This document shows, piece after piece, positions 37,876-47,258 of a stretch of DNA of 64,000 nucleotides (the first letter of the stretch is position 1; the number at the start of each line of letters is the position of its first letter). This stretch comes from Chamaea fasciata. Its lineage: Eukaryota > Chordata > Aves > Passeriformes > Sylviidae. The stretch is from positions 44,541,621-44,605,620 of the forward strand of contig JARCOQ010000005.1 in assembly GCA_029207755.1 (NCBI GenBank). The letters run 5' to 3'. The position numbers and the translations under genes were made by a program. Below the pieces are notes generated by a model. It worked only from the letters and a program-made list of their open reading frames with translations, ran no database searches and had not been told where the DNA came from.

Positions 37876-40478
37876 GAGCAATCTGCCTGTTGAACTTTTC
37901 ATCACAAGAGTGGCAACAATGGGAAGACTGAAGACAGGCTTTCCAAATGGTATTCCAGACTGATGTACAACAATGGTTGTGTGTACAATAATGTACAATG
38001 AATGTTGGGGTACAACCATCCACTAACAGGCTCTTCTGAACAAATTTGTTGGCAAATCATCAGAGACCATGACAATTCAATTAGATCCTTCTCAGAGTGA
38101 ACACAGTGAAGAGAAATGTTAGGAAAAAAAGAAACTACATCAAGCAAATTCGTATCATATTGAGCGGTTTGTCCCTGTTTCTCTCAGAGACACCATTATT
38201 CAACAGCATTCAAAGGAAGGCAAGCTCCTGCATTATAGTACATGTTACTAATTAAGAACAATTCTAGTTATAATTAAAATACTTAACTCCACTGCTCTGT
38301 GGTGGCAAAGGTAGTTTATATCTTGGGTCTTTCTATTAACTCAGAGTGGGAACACTAAGAAGATGATTGACAAAAAAACGTCTTCATAGCCTCTGGACAC
38401 AAAACGGAAAATTCTCTTGGTTAATTTCATTAGCTTAATTAATTTGGCAAACTTAATTAATTAGATTTTCACTAAAACCGACAAAAAAGAAACTAAGTAC
38501 TGCTCATGTGTTGATAATTTTTTTTTAAAGTGCTCATTAAAAGATTGTCCCTACCCAGACAACTTTGAAAAATGTTCTCTATAGAAACTGAGGTGTTTTA
38601 GGTAGCAGGCTCGTCTTTCACTCTGCTGCCTTTCTGATTCTTCTTAGATGACTTTAGAAGAAAAACCTTATCAGCTGGCAGACCACAGCCTGCAGGCACT
38701 GAATATCCTGCAGCCTGGGCTATTTTCTCTGCCTCTAACATCCTGTTTCCATGCAAATGTCTCTTCAGGACAAAAAGGGGGAAGTGAGACAGAGATACAC
38801 AAAAAACAATTGCCAGAATAACAAATAAGGAGTTATACTTGGGTCCGCTTTTACCTTTCCTTGAAGACTTGCCAGTGGAAAGCAGCCATGGAGTCAGGGA
38901 GGGAAGGTCAAACACTGGGAGTGAGAGATCAAAACTGGTCTGAGCACCAGAATAGCTTTCAGGTTACCCCCTGAGTGGAACTAACCTCTTTAACTGCCTT
39001 CCTAAACACAGCTAATTGCAAAGTTATTCTTCTCTGATAAACCGTTCATTTCACAGCATAATTGCATAGATCTTTAACTTTGGGAAACAACACAGTTATT
39101 TTTCTTTCTCTCACCAACAGGATTTCAAAATATAGTAGTCAGTAGTCAAGCAGAAGTAGATACATATGTAAATAGTGCTTAGTTACACAGTTCCTTAAAT
39201 GAATATGCATTTGGAAAAACATTTTGTTTTCTGTTTCAAAATCAATTTTAATTCTATGAATCTCTCTGTGTTAACCTATGTGGCACCAAGCTTTTGTTTA
39301 CATCTTTGCTTACAAAAGAAAAATCCAAGATGCTTTTCTGCAGACATGTTTGACCTTTGCCTAACACAGGCAAGTGTTTTAATTTGTTGATATGGATATG
39401 TGGAGGCATGTGTACTTGGTAACAACTGAATGTCACAGGGCCCGTGTTTCAGATGGGACCTCTCCCACAGTTAGCTTCTGGGCTCTAAGAGAAAACACAC
39501 ATGGAAGGAACTTGAGTTTCTGGCACACGAGAGACTGCGGAAGGTCCTTCTCACAAACTGCCCTGGTGAAGCAGGTTTGGTAAGCTGTCATCTTGTAGTC
39601 AACCTACTAGAAAGTAAAAGATGTGACATCAGTGTTACAGTGTTGAAGGGTGGACTTAGAATACTTGCTGAATTTACATCCAGCTGATGCTAGCGGGCCT
39701 AATGACAAGCAAAAGTAAGACTTCATATTATAAGTGACTGTCAGGATTAATGGAAGGGTATTTTAATACTTTGGAACATATATATAATTATGGCTTGTTC
39801 CTTTGTTCCTTCTCTTAAAGTTAACAAATACCCCTATCCATTTGTTGCAGTGGCATTTATCTGTAATCTGATTCAATTCCCAAGTAATAATTTCGCTTCA
39901 GGTTATGGAACTCTGGCTGCCAGCAGACTAAGGACCACAGCCAAAAGGCAGAGTTATAAATAACAGTAAGTGTGTTTACTCACATCTGCAGTGGACTTGC
40001 ACTAAATCGGTACTATTTGGGGAAATTAGAGAAAAGAATGGTGGAAATAATCAGTAATTGATCCATTCAGAACCTATTCTAGTCCTGGAGCATATCAGTA
40101 TGTGATAACGCTATAGTGGATGACTCTTGCACCAGTTTTGTAATTAAAGTTCAGATGATTATTCTTTAATACAATCATTTTGTTCATCCTTGAAGAAGAT
40201 TACAGCATCTTATCCCCCACCTTTGAGTTCTTGATTTTTTTCAATTTTGAGTGAGTATTCCAAGTTTAATTTGAAATAAATTTCGTGAATATATTTTAGC
40301 ATGCGTTCTAGCTTTTGCTGTTACTTGAAGGTTCTTAGTGGAATGACACAGACTTTTCAAATCTTACTAGGTGAAAGTTCATTGAATTCACATGCAAAAT
40401 TTTTAAAAAGTTCTTGCTACATTTCTGCATTAAAAATTCTTGATATAGTCATTAAATGTTATGTTTGTTAGAAACTAC
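37876..40478. other. Non-coding, nothing recognised
   Basis: AT-rich. A minus-strand frame of 105 codons at 38598-38915 has one hydrophobic stretch and a basic C-terminal part, but no family known to me. It is not called as a gene. Confidence 0.5.
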
Positions 40479-40923
40479 TGTGGTTTAGGAATGGTACCCC
40501 CCAATTCAGTGCCCCCACTGAGACTCTCCAAACCACATGCCCTTTTCTTGCTCCCCGGCTTTGCTTTTCCCTCTCCCCTTGCAGTGGGCTGGAGGGGGGA
40601 ACTGTAGGCACAAAAGGCAAAGATCATGGCTTAAGATAAGAACGAGTTACTGGAAACAGCAATGAGATAAGAAAAGGAACAGTAACTGCAACAATACTAA
40701 TGACAGAGGGTACAAAAAAAGAGAAACAATTCACATGGATAACCACCCCAACAATACTGACTCCCTCCACCACATTTACTCAACCAGAAGGAATCCCTTC
40801 TTCCTGGGACAGACGTCCCCGGCAGTCTCGGCAAGGACATGAGGTTGTATAGAATAAAGTCCGGGTCATTCCCCCTCCTGACTACTGCAAAAAATAAACG
40901 CTGTCCTGGTCAGAACCAGAACA
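40479..40923 (-). mobile_element. Endogenous retrovirus LTR (solo or partial)
   Basis: Read on the minus strand the element starts TGTTCTGGTTCTGACCAGGA and ends with CCTAAACCACA. These are the start (TGTCCTGGTTCTGGC type) and end (TAAACCACGACA type) of an LTR that I remember from many bird genomes. TG..CA ends at 40,923 and 40,479 give 445 bp. No clear flanking target duplication was seen and no internal retroviral genes are adjacent. The family name (ERVL- or ERVK-like) cannot be fixed without a search. Confidence 0.65.
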
Positions 40924-41702
40924 CAAATGAATGGTATGAGGACAAAACTGAATAAGAGAAAGGTGTCAGAGATAGGAAAACATCAAGGATTTAGACAGAT
41001 GGTGACTCTGCAAGTGGCTAAGCTGATGCAAAGCACTACAATGAAGATTTTGTGCAATAACTGATGATGTGTTTTCAATAAAAAGGTCAACTAATAAGCA
41101 CTCAAAGCATCCATGAAAAGGAGGTATGCATGTCACAGCCTCAGTTCACATCAATAACACCTTAACAGAGATATACCCAGACTCTTGGTGGTTCATCTTT
41201 GCCACTTCTCGGCCCATGCCCAGCTTAATACCACAACCCTCTGCTTAATTTAGCAGTCCTTCAGATCTGCCAGCAGGAAAACCTACACAAGCTCTCCTAC
41301 AGCTGACTCATTCAAATTGGATGAGCTGGTTTAGACATCTTAAACAGAAAACATATTGACCAGCCAGTGGTTTAGTGAGCCTTCAGATGAGTATCTCCTA
41401 TGGAAGTGTAAATGTGCAAAGGGGAAAAACTAAGAGAAGCTTAGAGCAGGTTCTTGATCATTTTTTATCTACTGGCACAGATAGATGCTGCAGATTAAAG
41501 TTCTCCTTGACAAATGGTGTGTTTATCTAAAGTTGAGGAACTGACTTGACACAGAAGCTGCTGGTTCGTATTTTGGCTCATACAGGAAGGGCCACATCAA
41601 TTGCTCTTGCCTCCCACCTTGCTCTAGGCCCCTCCACTGCATGATTATTTTATCTGACTGAACACATAGCCAGGTCAAGAGCTTGGGTTACTTTCAAAAG
41701 TA
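40924..41702. other. Spacer between two LTR fragments, nothing recognised
   Basis: No retroviral gag, pol or env similarity is visible in any frame between the two LTR-like elements; frames are very short. Confidence 0.5.
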
Positions 41703-42158
41703 ACCCAAAAGCTCCTCCAACCTGCAGGTGAATCTCTGCATTCCCGTGGCCCTCCATGGGCTGCAGGGGCACAGCTGCTTCACCATGGTGTGCATCACGA
41801 TCTGCAGGGGAATCTCAGCTCTGGTGCCTGGAGCACCTCCTGCCCATCCTTCTGCACTGATCTTGGTGTCTGCAGAGTTGTTCCTCTCACACATTCTGAC
41901 TCTGCTCTGCTCTGAGCACAATTGCATCTGTGCAATAAGGTTTTTTTCCTTCTTTTTAAATATGTTATCACAGAGGTGTTAGCATCATTCCTGATTGGCT
42001 CAGCTTTGGCCAGTGGCAGATCCATTCTGGAGCCAGCTGGCATTGGCTCTGCTGGACATGAAGGAAGCTGCTGTCAGCTTGTCACAGAAGCCACCCCTGT
42101 GCCCGCCCCCCCCCCCCCCCCCCCCCCCCCCAAAACCCAGCCACACAAACCCAATACA
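41703..42158 (-). mobile_element. Second endogenous retrovirus LTR fragment (different family)
   Basis: Read on the minus strand it starts TGTATTGGGTTTGTGTGGCT at 42,158 and continues through a G-run and blocks near 41,950-42,070 and 41,700-41,830 that match an LTR type I remember from many neoavian genomes. The lower end stops near 41,703 without the expected LTR terminus, so the copy is truncated. The G26 run on this strand lies where the family normally has a shorter G-run. Confidence 0.65.
42106..42131. repeat. Poly(C) run of 26 (poly(G) on minus strand)
   Basis: Twenty-six consecutive C within the LTR fragment. It makes the minus-strand glycine run in the 193-codon frame at 42000-42581, which is an artefact. 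Confidence 0.98.
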
Positions 42159-42498
42159 GTTATAACATGCTGGTCCCATGAAGGGAATAATTAACCAGCA
42201 TCTAGAGCATTTTGATATGTCAGAGATGCCCAGGAGTTGTGTATAGCTCCAGCATTTCATCACAAAGGAGCATCTCCCCGGGCAAGTGGATCCAGATGCA
42301 TTAGCGGGACTCCAGCAAAGCAACATTTTCCCTGGAGCCCATGGACATACCACTGCTGGCTGTGGCTGATAGCATCCCATACAGATCCCCAAAGAGTTAT
42401 AACAGCATAGTCCTGTTCTTGAATCTGCCATTTCCTCATTGTGAAGACCAATAAAAAATGCAAAATGGTCAGTAACTTTTAGATTAAACAAAAATATA

Positions 42499-42531
42499 AG
42501 CAAAAACAAACAAACAAACAAAACCCAAAAG

Positions 42532-42568
<37 letters not shown>
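42499..42568. repeat. (CAAA)n followed by poly(A) of 37
   Basis: CAAA units from about 42,500, then an unbroken A37 at 42,532-42,568. It has the look of a retroposon tail, but no retroposon body was recognised beside it. Confidence 0.9.
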
Positions 42569-42570
<2 letters not shown>

Positions 42571-43509
42571 ACAAGAAACAAGACTGAAAAGCAGAACTAA
42601 AATCCAAATCTGCAAACCCACTTTCAGTATTCAAACGCCTCTGTCAGGAAAGGAATCTTTCTCAGAAAAGCTTTTTGAAAAACTGCCCAGCGTTTCCTTT
42701 CTATTTTATCAACATGCAGTTACAGTAGAAAATTGTCTTAACTATATAATGAGAAAAACTGTTATTTCAATTATTACACCAAAGATAAAAAGCCTGATAA
42801 CATTAATGCTACCTATTACTACTTTGTAAATGAAAGGTTATTTACCTTTTGCAAAAAAAACAAAAAAAAACCAAAAAACCAGAACTAAGCTAAGGTAACC
42901 ACATGGATTTAATAAACAAAACAAATAAACCTTAAGTGGTCTGGAAGCTTCAAAACAGGGGAAATATCAAAGTGAAGATACATAAATTAAGCATAAAAAA
43001 TTAAATCTCATTTACTAGCAATGTTCTGTAAGATTGTCTGTGGATTCATAAATTCAGAGAAATTTAGCATGCAATGAGAAATAAGGGGAAGGGAAGCATG
43101 AAATGTAGTGGAAAAACAATCGTAAGTTAATTTAGGATGTGTTCTGCCTAGCACTGTTGAAGATCTAAATGAGGGCTCTTTAAATTGTAGATGTAGAAAC
43201 AAGTCCTGGTGTGATTCACATTCTAACTTCAGATCTAACATGACATGATGAAATACATAAATGTTGCTTAGGATAGCAATGGAAGCTCAGTTTGCATCCC
43301 TGGCTTTTTTATAAATTTTGGTTGTGGTGCCATAGTTAGACAGCAATGCTTTGTAAAGTCTAACATTAACAGGCAGACTACCTTGTTTGCTCTCCCTTCA
43401 GTGCCTGAAAAATAAAACACAGTACAACAACAGGATAAAAATACCAATTATGGAACTGACGGCCAAGGGAATACAGTAAAATGACTTGCTGTTGTCTGCT
43501 TAGATTTTA
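42569..43509. other. Non-coding, nothing recognised
   Basis: AT-rich with a short A-rich tract near 42,854-42,880. No gene or repeat family recognised. Confidence 0.55.
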
Positions 43510-43600
43510 TAGAAGTATCATAGAATAGTTTGAGTTGGAAGGTATCTTGGAGGATCATCTAGTTCCAACATGAGCATCAGTTCATGCTGGAATCAGTACA
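43510..43600 (-). mobile_element. CR1 3' end fragment
   Basis: The reverse-oriented CR1 3' tip is clear: TCATAGAATAGTTTGAGTTGG at about 43,519, then AAGGTATCTTGGAGGATCATC and TAGTTCCAAC. It is a very short, 5'-truncated copy. Confidence 0.8.
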
Positions 43601-44060
43601 GTCATGAACTGATTAAGCTGTTTTCTGGTCTGCTGTGTTAATAACAAATATTACACTCTGAAGCAGTACAAAATAAACCTGTAGCCTTCCTTTCCATTTC
43701 CATAACACCAGTATAAGCACAACTGTTCTGGTATCCAGATAGGTATCTCTAGAAGAATGTGTTGAAGATAGAAGCTCCTATTTACTTCAGGGGCTTTGAA
43801 AGGAGTTGCTACTTTGCCGCTTCAAGAATTGGGTCACTCATGAGCAAAACTCCATGCACTAACTCTCAGTGCAAAGCTGGCTCTCAGAGACGTATGCAGA
43901 ATTAAATGTTGCAAGATGAGGCTCTGGTCCAAGCTACTTCTTCGCTGGAAAGAGAAAGGAAAAATCAGAAATAGAAAAGTAACAGGCAGGGAACAGTCTG
44001 CAAAACTGTGCGGTGATAGCTATCCCTAGGATAGGATATGACCTATTCTATCCTATTCCA

Positions 44061-44115
44061 TCCCATCCCATCCCATCCCATCCCATCCCATCCCATCCCA
44101 TCCCATCCCATCCCA
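44061..44115. repeat. (TCCCA)n pentanucleotide repeat, 11 units
   Basis: Eleven perfect TCCCA units, preceded at 44,043-44,060 by degenerate units of the form CTATT/CTATCC. It looks like recent expansion at one end of an older array. Confidence 0.97.
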
Positions 44116-45599
44116 ACCCTTGCTAGCCCATGTAGCGTATGCAGTTCAGTCCTCCCAGGACAAAAACTGAAGTAGAACATTGCTTTTTGGCAGTTTTGGC
44201 AATCACAGAAGCCTGCAGCCCTAGGAGTGGTTGCTGTTCTCTAAGACTAGAACAAGCCTGGTCTCACTTGTTTAAACAAACCAGTCATTCAGTACATGTA
44301 TACTGAAGTACATGTGGCCTATTCTAAACATCAAGCCTGAGAAAGAGATGTCAGCAGTACATGCAGAGCACAGTGGTTTTGCAAAAGGAGGGATGTTTGT
44401 AGAAGACAACCTGTTGCTGGGCATGTTCTGTGGTCAGAATAAGAGTCTGTAGTTAGGATGCTGATACGCTTTACTGTTTAAGCTCATCAGTTTAGAGCAA
44501 GAGGAAGATCACTGACAGTTTTATATTTGAACTAAAATAAACTAGAAGGCAAGGTAGTGTGTAATGCACTCCACTATTGCATGTTCAGCCTCCTTTGCTA
44601 AGATGTATGTATAAATGACATTTCTGTACACAACCTATATTGGTGAAATGGGCATGAGGATTTACTTTGCCTACATGTTGACTAGAAGTTCAGCCCTCCA
44701 TGGGTAGCTGCAGGCAGTGTTAGCACACAGAGCATCTATGCATCTGGCAAGAAGAAAAATTGTGCAATGATTCTCTTCCACATCCTCTGCTACATTTTAG
44801 AGATTTTGGAGTCCCTATACAAGAGATAAGCAGATGGGCTGTGGAGAGCTCTGGATTTCAAGGGAATATTTGTCCTAGGCACTTTTTACTGCAAAATAAT
44901 TGAGTATTTTTGCTGACCACAACAACATCAATTCTTGCACAATAACTGCTGCTGGGTATTGTAATGGAGAAAGATAATCATAATTCGTTAACTTTGTTGC
45001 ACTTCCTACTTGAAAATGTTGCACTTGACTGTTGAGTCATAAGAGGTTACTTTTGTTCAAATTTTTAAGGTCCCACTTTTTCCTGCTATCAAGCTACTTC
45101 AAGACAAAACTAGTGTCAATGGAGGGTGAGATAACTTCTCGGTTTTGAACATTACATCCTCTTCTCAGTAAGCCAATGGGCCCTACACCCATCCTCACCC
45201 AGAGCTTCCAGAGACACCCAAAAGAGAACACTGAAAGGCATCTTTGCTGCTTTTCGTTTTTTATTTAAAATTCAGCAAAACGATAATTTACTCAGCATGT
45301 GACCTATACTTTATGTTGTGTTGAAAATCAGCCAGCAATGATAGAGCGGGAAAGGAAGTAAATAAGTTGCGCCATTCAACATGGCCCAACCTGGCCCCAC
45401 CGCGCGTTGGGTTGGCATCCATCTCTCAGCAGCACAGCTGGAAAGGAACAGGGTTTTTTGTGTGCCCTGCAGGACTTGGGAGAATGCCGAGAGCCTTTGT
45501 TCTGCCGCAGGCAAGACCAAGATCTAACCAGGGATCCCTGACCCCTCAACCTTCCCATCTCAGGGTGGTATCGGCCGACTGGTTGTCAGGGCTGCTGTT
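44116..45599. other. Non-coding sequence upstream of the PLXNC1 CpG island
   Basis: AT-rich until about 45.36 kb, then a transition to GC-rich sequence. No gene or repeat recognised; distal promoter elements may lie here, but none can be shown from sequence alone. Confidence 0.5.
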
Positions 45600-46940
45600 T
45601 AGCAGGGCGGTTCTGCGGTGCATTTGAACGGGGACAAGGCGGGTTTCCAGGCTCGCAGCGGGCGCTGCCGGCGCCCGGCAGAGCCTGACCCACGCCCACA
45701 GCCGGCACCCGCCAGCGGACCGCGCCACCGGCTGCCCCAGCTGAGCACCTTCACCCCTGTTCGCCCATTGTCCGCGGCGGGCTTCAGCCGGGCCGGGAGC
45801 GAGGCAAGGCGAGTGCGCGGGGGCCGCCCTGCCCCGGAGGGGTTCCCCCGCTCCGGTGCCCCGGAGGGGTCCCCGTGCGGGTCCGGCTGCTGAGCGCCGC
45901 CGGGCGGGGCGGGTCTCGCTCCCCTCCGCGTCCCGCCACGCCGCTGCGAGGCGGCCGCCCCCAGCCCACGGCGGCCGAGGTGGGCTCCCGCGGCGCCGCC
46001 GCCGCCCACCGTCCGCGGCAAGGCGGGCCGGCGGGGCCGGGGGGCGGAGGGGGAGCGGCGGCGCACGGCGGCGAGGTGGCTCGGCAGCCCTCCCGGAGGA
46101 GCCCGGCCCACCTCTCCCGTGCAGGCACCCCCTCCTCCCCGCCCCGAAAGAGGAACTCCCCGCCCGCGCAGCCCGGCCGCGGCACAGGGAGAAGCGGCGG
46201 CGGCGGTAGCGGCGGCAGCGCGCCCGGCCCCTCCGCGCACCATGGCGCAGCAGCGCCCGCCGCCCGCCGCCGCCTGAGGCGCCCCGCGGCGCCGAGCCGA
46301 GCCCGCGCCCATGGCGGCGCCGCCGCCCGCCCTCAGCTGGGCGCTGCCCCTGCTGGCGGCGCTGGCGGGCGCCGCCGGACCCCAGAGCTTCGAGCTGCCG
46401 GGGGCCCCCATCGACAACATCGAGGTGAGCGGCGGCGCCGTGCTGGTGGCGGGCGGCAGCTGCCTCTACGAGCTGCGGCCCGAGCTGCGGCCCCGCCACC
46501 GCGTGGTGCCGGCGGCGGGGCAGGGCTGCGGGGAGCCCCCCGGCATGCGCAGCAACCTGCTGCTGTACTACGAGGAGGCCGGCGGGGTGGGCGTCCTGCT
46601 GACCGGCTGGACCCAGGATGGCGGCGCCTGCCAGGTGTGGGAGCAGCCGTCCTACCGGCAGCGCTTGAACCAAAGCGAGGTGGTCAGTTGCCTGCCCGAC
46701 GGCTCCACCGCCGGCGTCGTCTTCCAGCAGGCCGGCGCCTGGTACCTGGCCGTGGCGGCCACCTACTCAACCAGCGCTGACACGAACCACCTGCACTGCG
46801 AGCCCTCGAAGTCGGACAAGGAGACCGTCATCACGGTGCGCAGCATGGTCAACCTGAAGTCCAAGGAGGAGCTGGGCATCATCAAGCGCAGGGAGGAACC
46901 TTTGCACTTTGTTGACGCGCTCCAGTGGGGGGATCACCTT
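45600..46940. promoter_or_regulatory. PLXNC1: CpG island covering the PLXNC1 promoter and first exon
   Basis: Composition changes sharply from AT-rich to very GC- and CpG-rich near 45,600 and fades inside exon 1 near 46,900. The part before the start codon lacks an obvious TATA box and has GC-box-like motifs, for example GGGCGGGGCGGG at 45902-45913. This is the usual design of a vertebrate CpG-island promoter with dispersed start sites. The transcription start site cannot be placed from sequence alone. Long open frames on both strands here (up to 375 codons on the minus strand) are a by-product of the GC content and are not called as genes. Confidence 0.85.
46242..46277 (+). other. Upstream ORF in the PLXNC1 5' leader (11 codons)
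   Basis: An ATG at 46242 in a strong start context (CACCATGG, A at -3 and G at +4) opens an 11-codon frame, MAQQRPPPAAA, ending at TGA 46275-46277. It lies 33 bp before the PLXNC1 ATG and is in the same frame. I see no other ATG between 45,661 and 46,242, so it would be the first start codon met by a ribosome if transcription begins upstream of it. Whether it is transcribed and used is inference. Confidence 0.6.
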
Positions 46941-47258
46941 TTCTTTCCCTACTACACGTTGAAGGCCAGGTTGAGCAATAACACGGAGCCACCCAGCATG
47001 GCTGTCCTGCGCCAGCTGCGCCCTTCAGAGGGTGGCCTTACTTTGCAAGGGCACGTCTATTTGGACTGCGGGTGCAGGAGCCTCATTATTTCCTCCAGCC
47101 TCGTCCGCCAGGGTGAGCGGGGCTGGTGGGTGGGTGTGTTCCGCCACAGCCACAACGCCAAGGCGTGGAACAGCACTGCCGTCTGCATCTTTGGGATGGA
47201 GGAGATGAAGGAGCAAGCCTGTGCATCCACGCACTTCAATATGAACGGGAAGAGCTGT
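46311..47258 (+). CDS. PLXNC1: PLXNC1 exon 1 coding part (signal peptide and N-terminal Sema)
   Basis: This block has 316 codons and ends in phase 0 at a TGT cysteine codon, followed by the donor GTAAGT. The start is the first ATG after an in-frame TGA at 46275-46277. It is followed by a hydrophobic signal peptide (LSWALPLLAALAGAAG, residues 8-23). N-glycosylation sequons lie at N120 (NQS), N223 (NNT) and N287 (NST). Cysteines at 51, 73, 107, 127, 163, 253, 255, 292, 304 and 316 fit an extracellular disulfide-rich domain. The start context has C at -3 and G at +4, which is not strong. Reading past the donor gives only VSLGIVC and a stop, so the splice is required. Confidence 0.95.

Noticed and set aside
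42000..42581. 193-codon minus-strand frame
   Set aside because: It is kept open by the C26 and A37 runs (poly-G and poly-F) and crosses an LTR fragment. It is not a gene.
45546..46673. Long minus-strand frames (375 and 273 codons) over the PLXNC1 promoter and exon 1
   Set aside because: They are arginine-, alanine- and glycine-rich shadows of a CpG island where stop codons are rare. The plus-strand frame is proven by homology; no antisense protein family is recognisable.
45875..46780. 301-codon plus-strand frame in a different frame from PLXNC1
   Set aside because: It begins at a GTG, is low-complexity R/A/G/P, and overlaps the true exon 1 out of frame. This is a composition effect.
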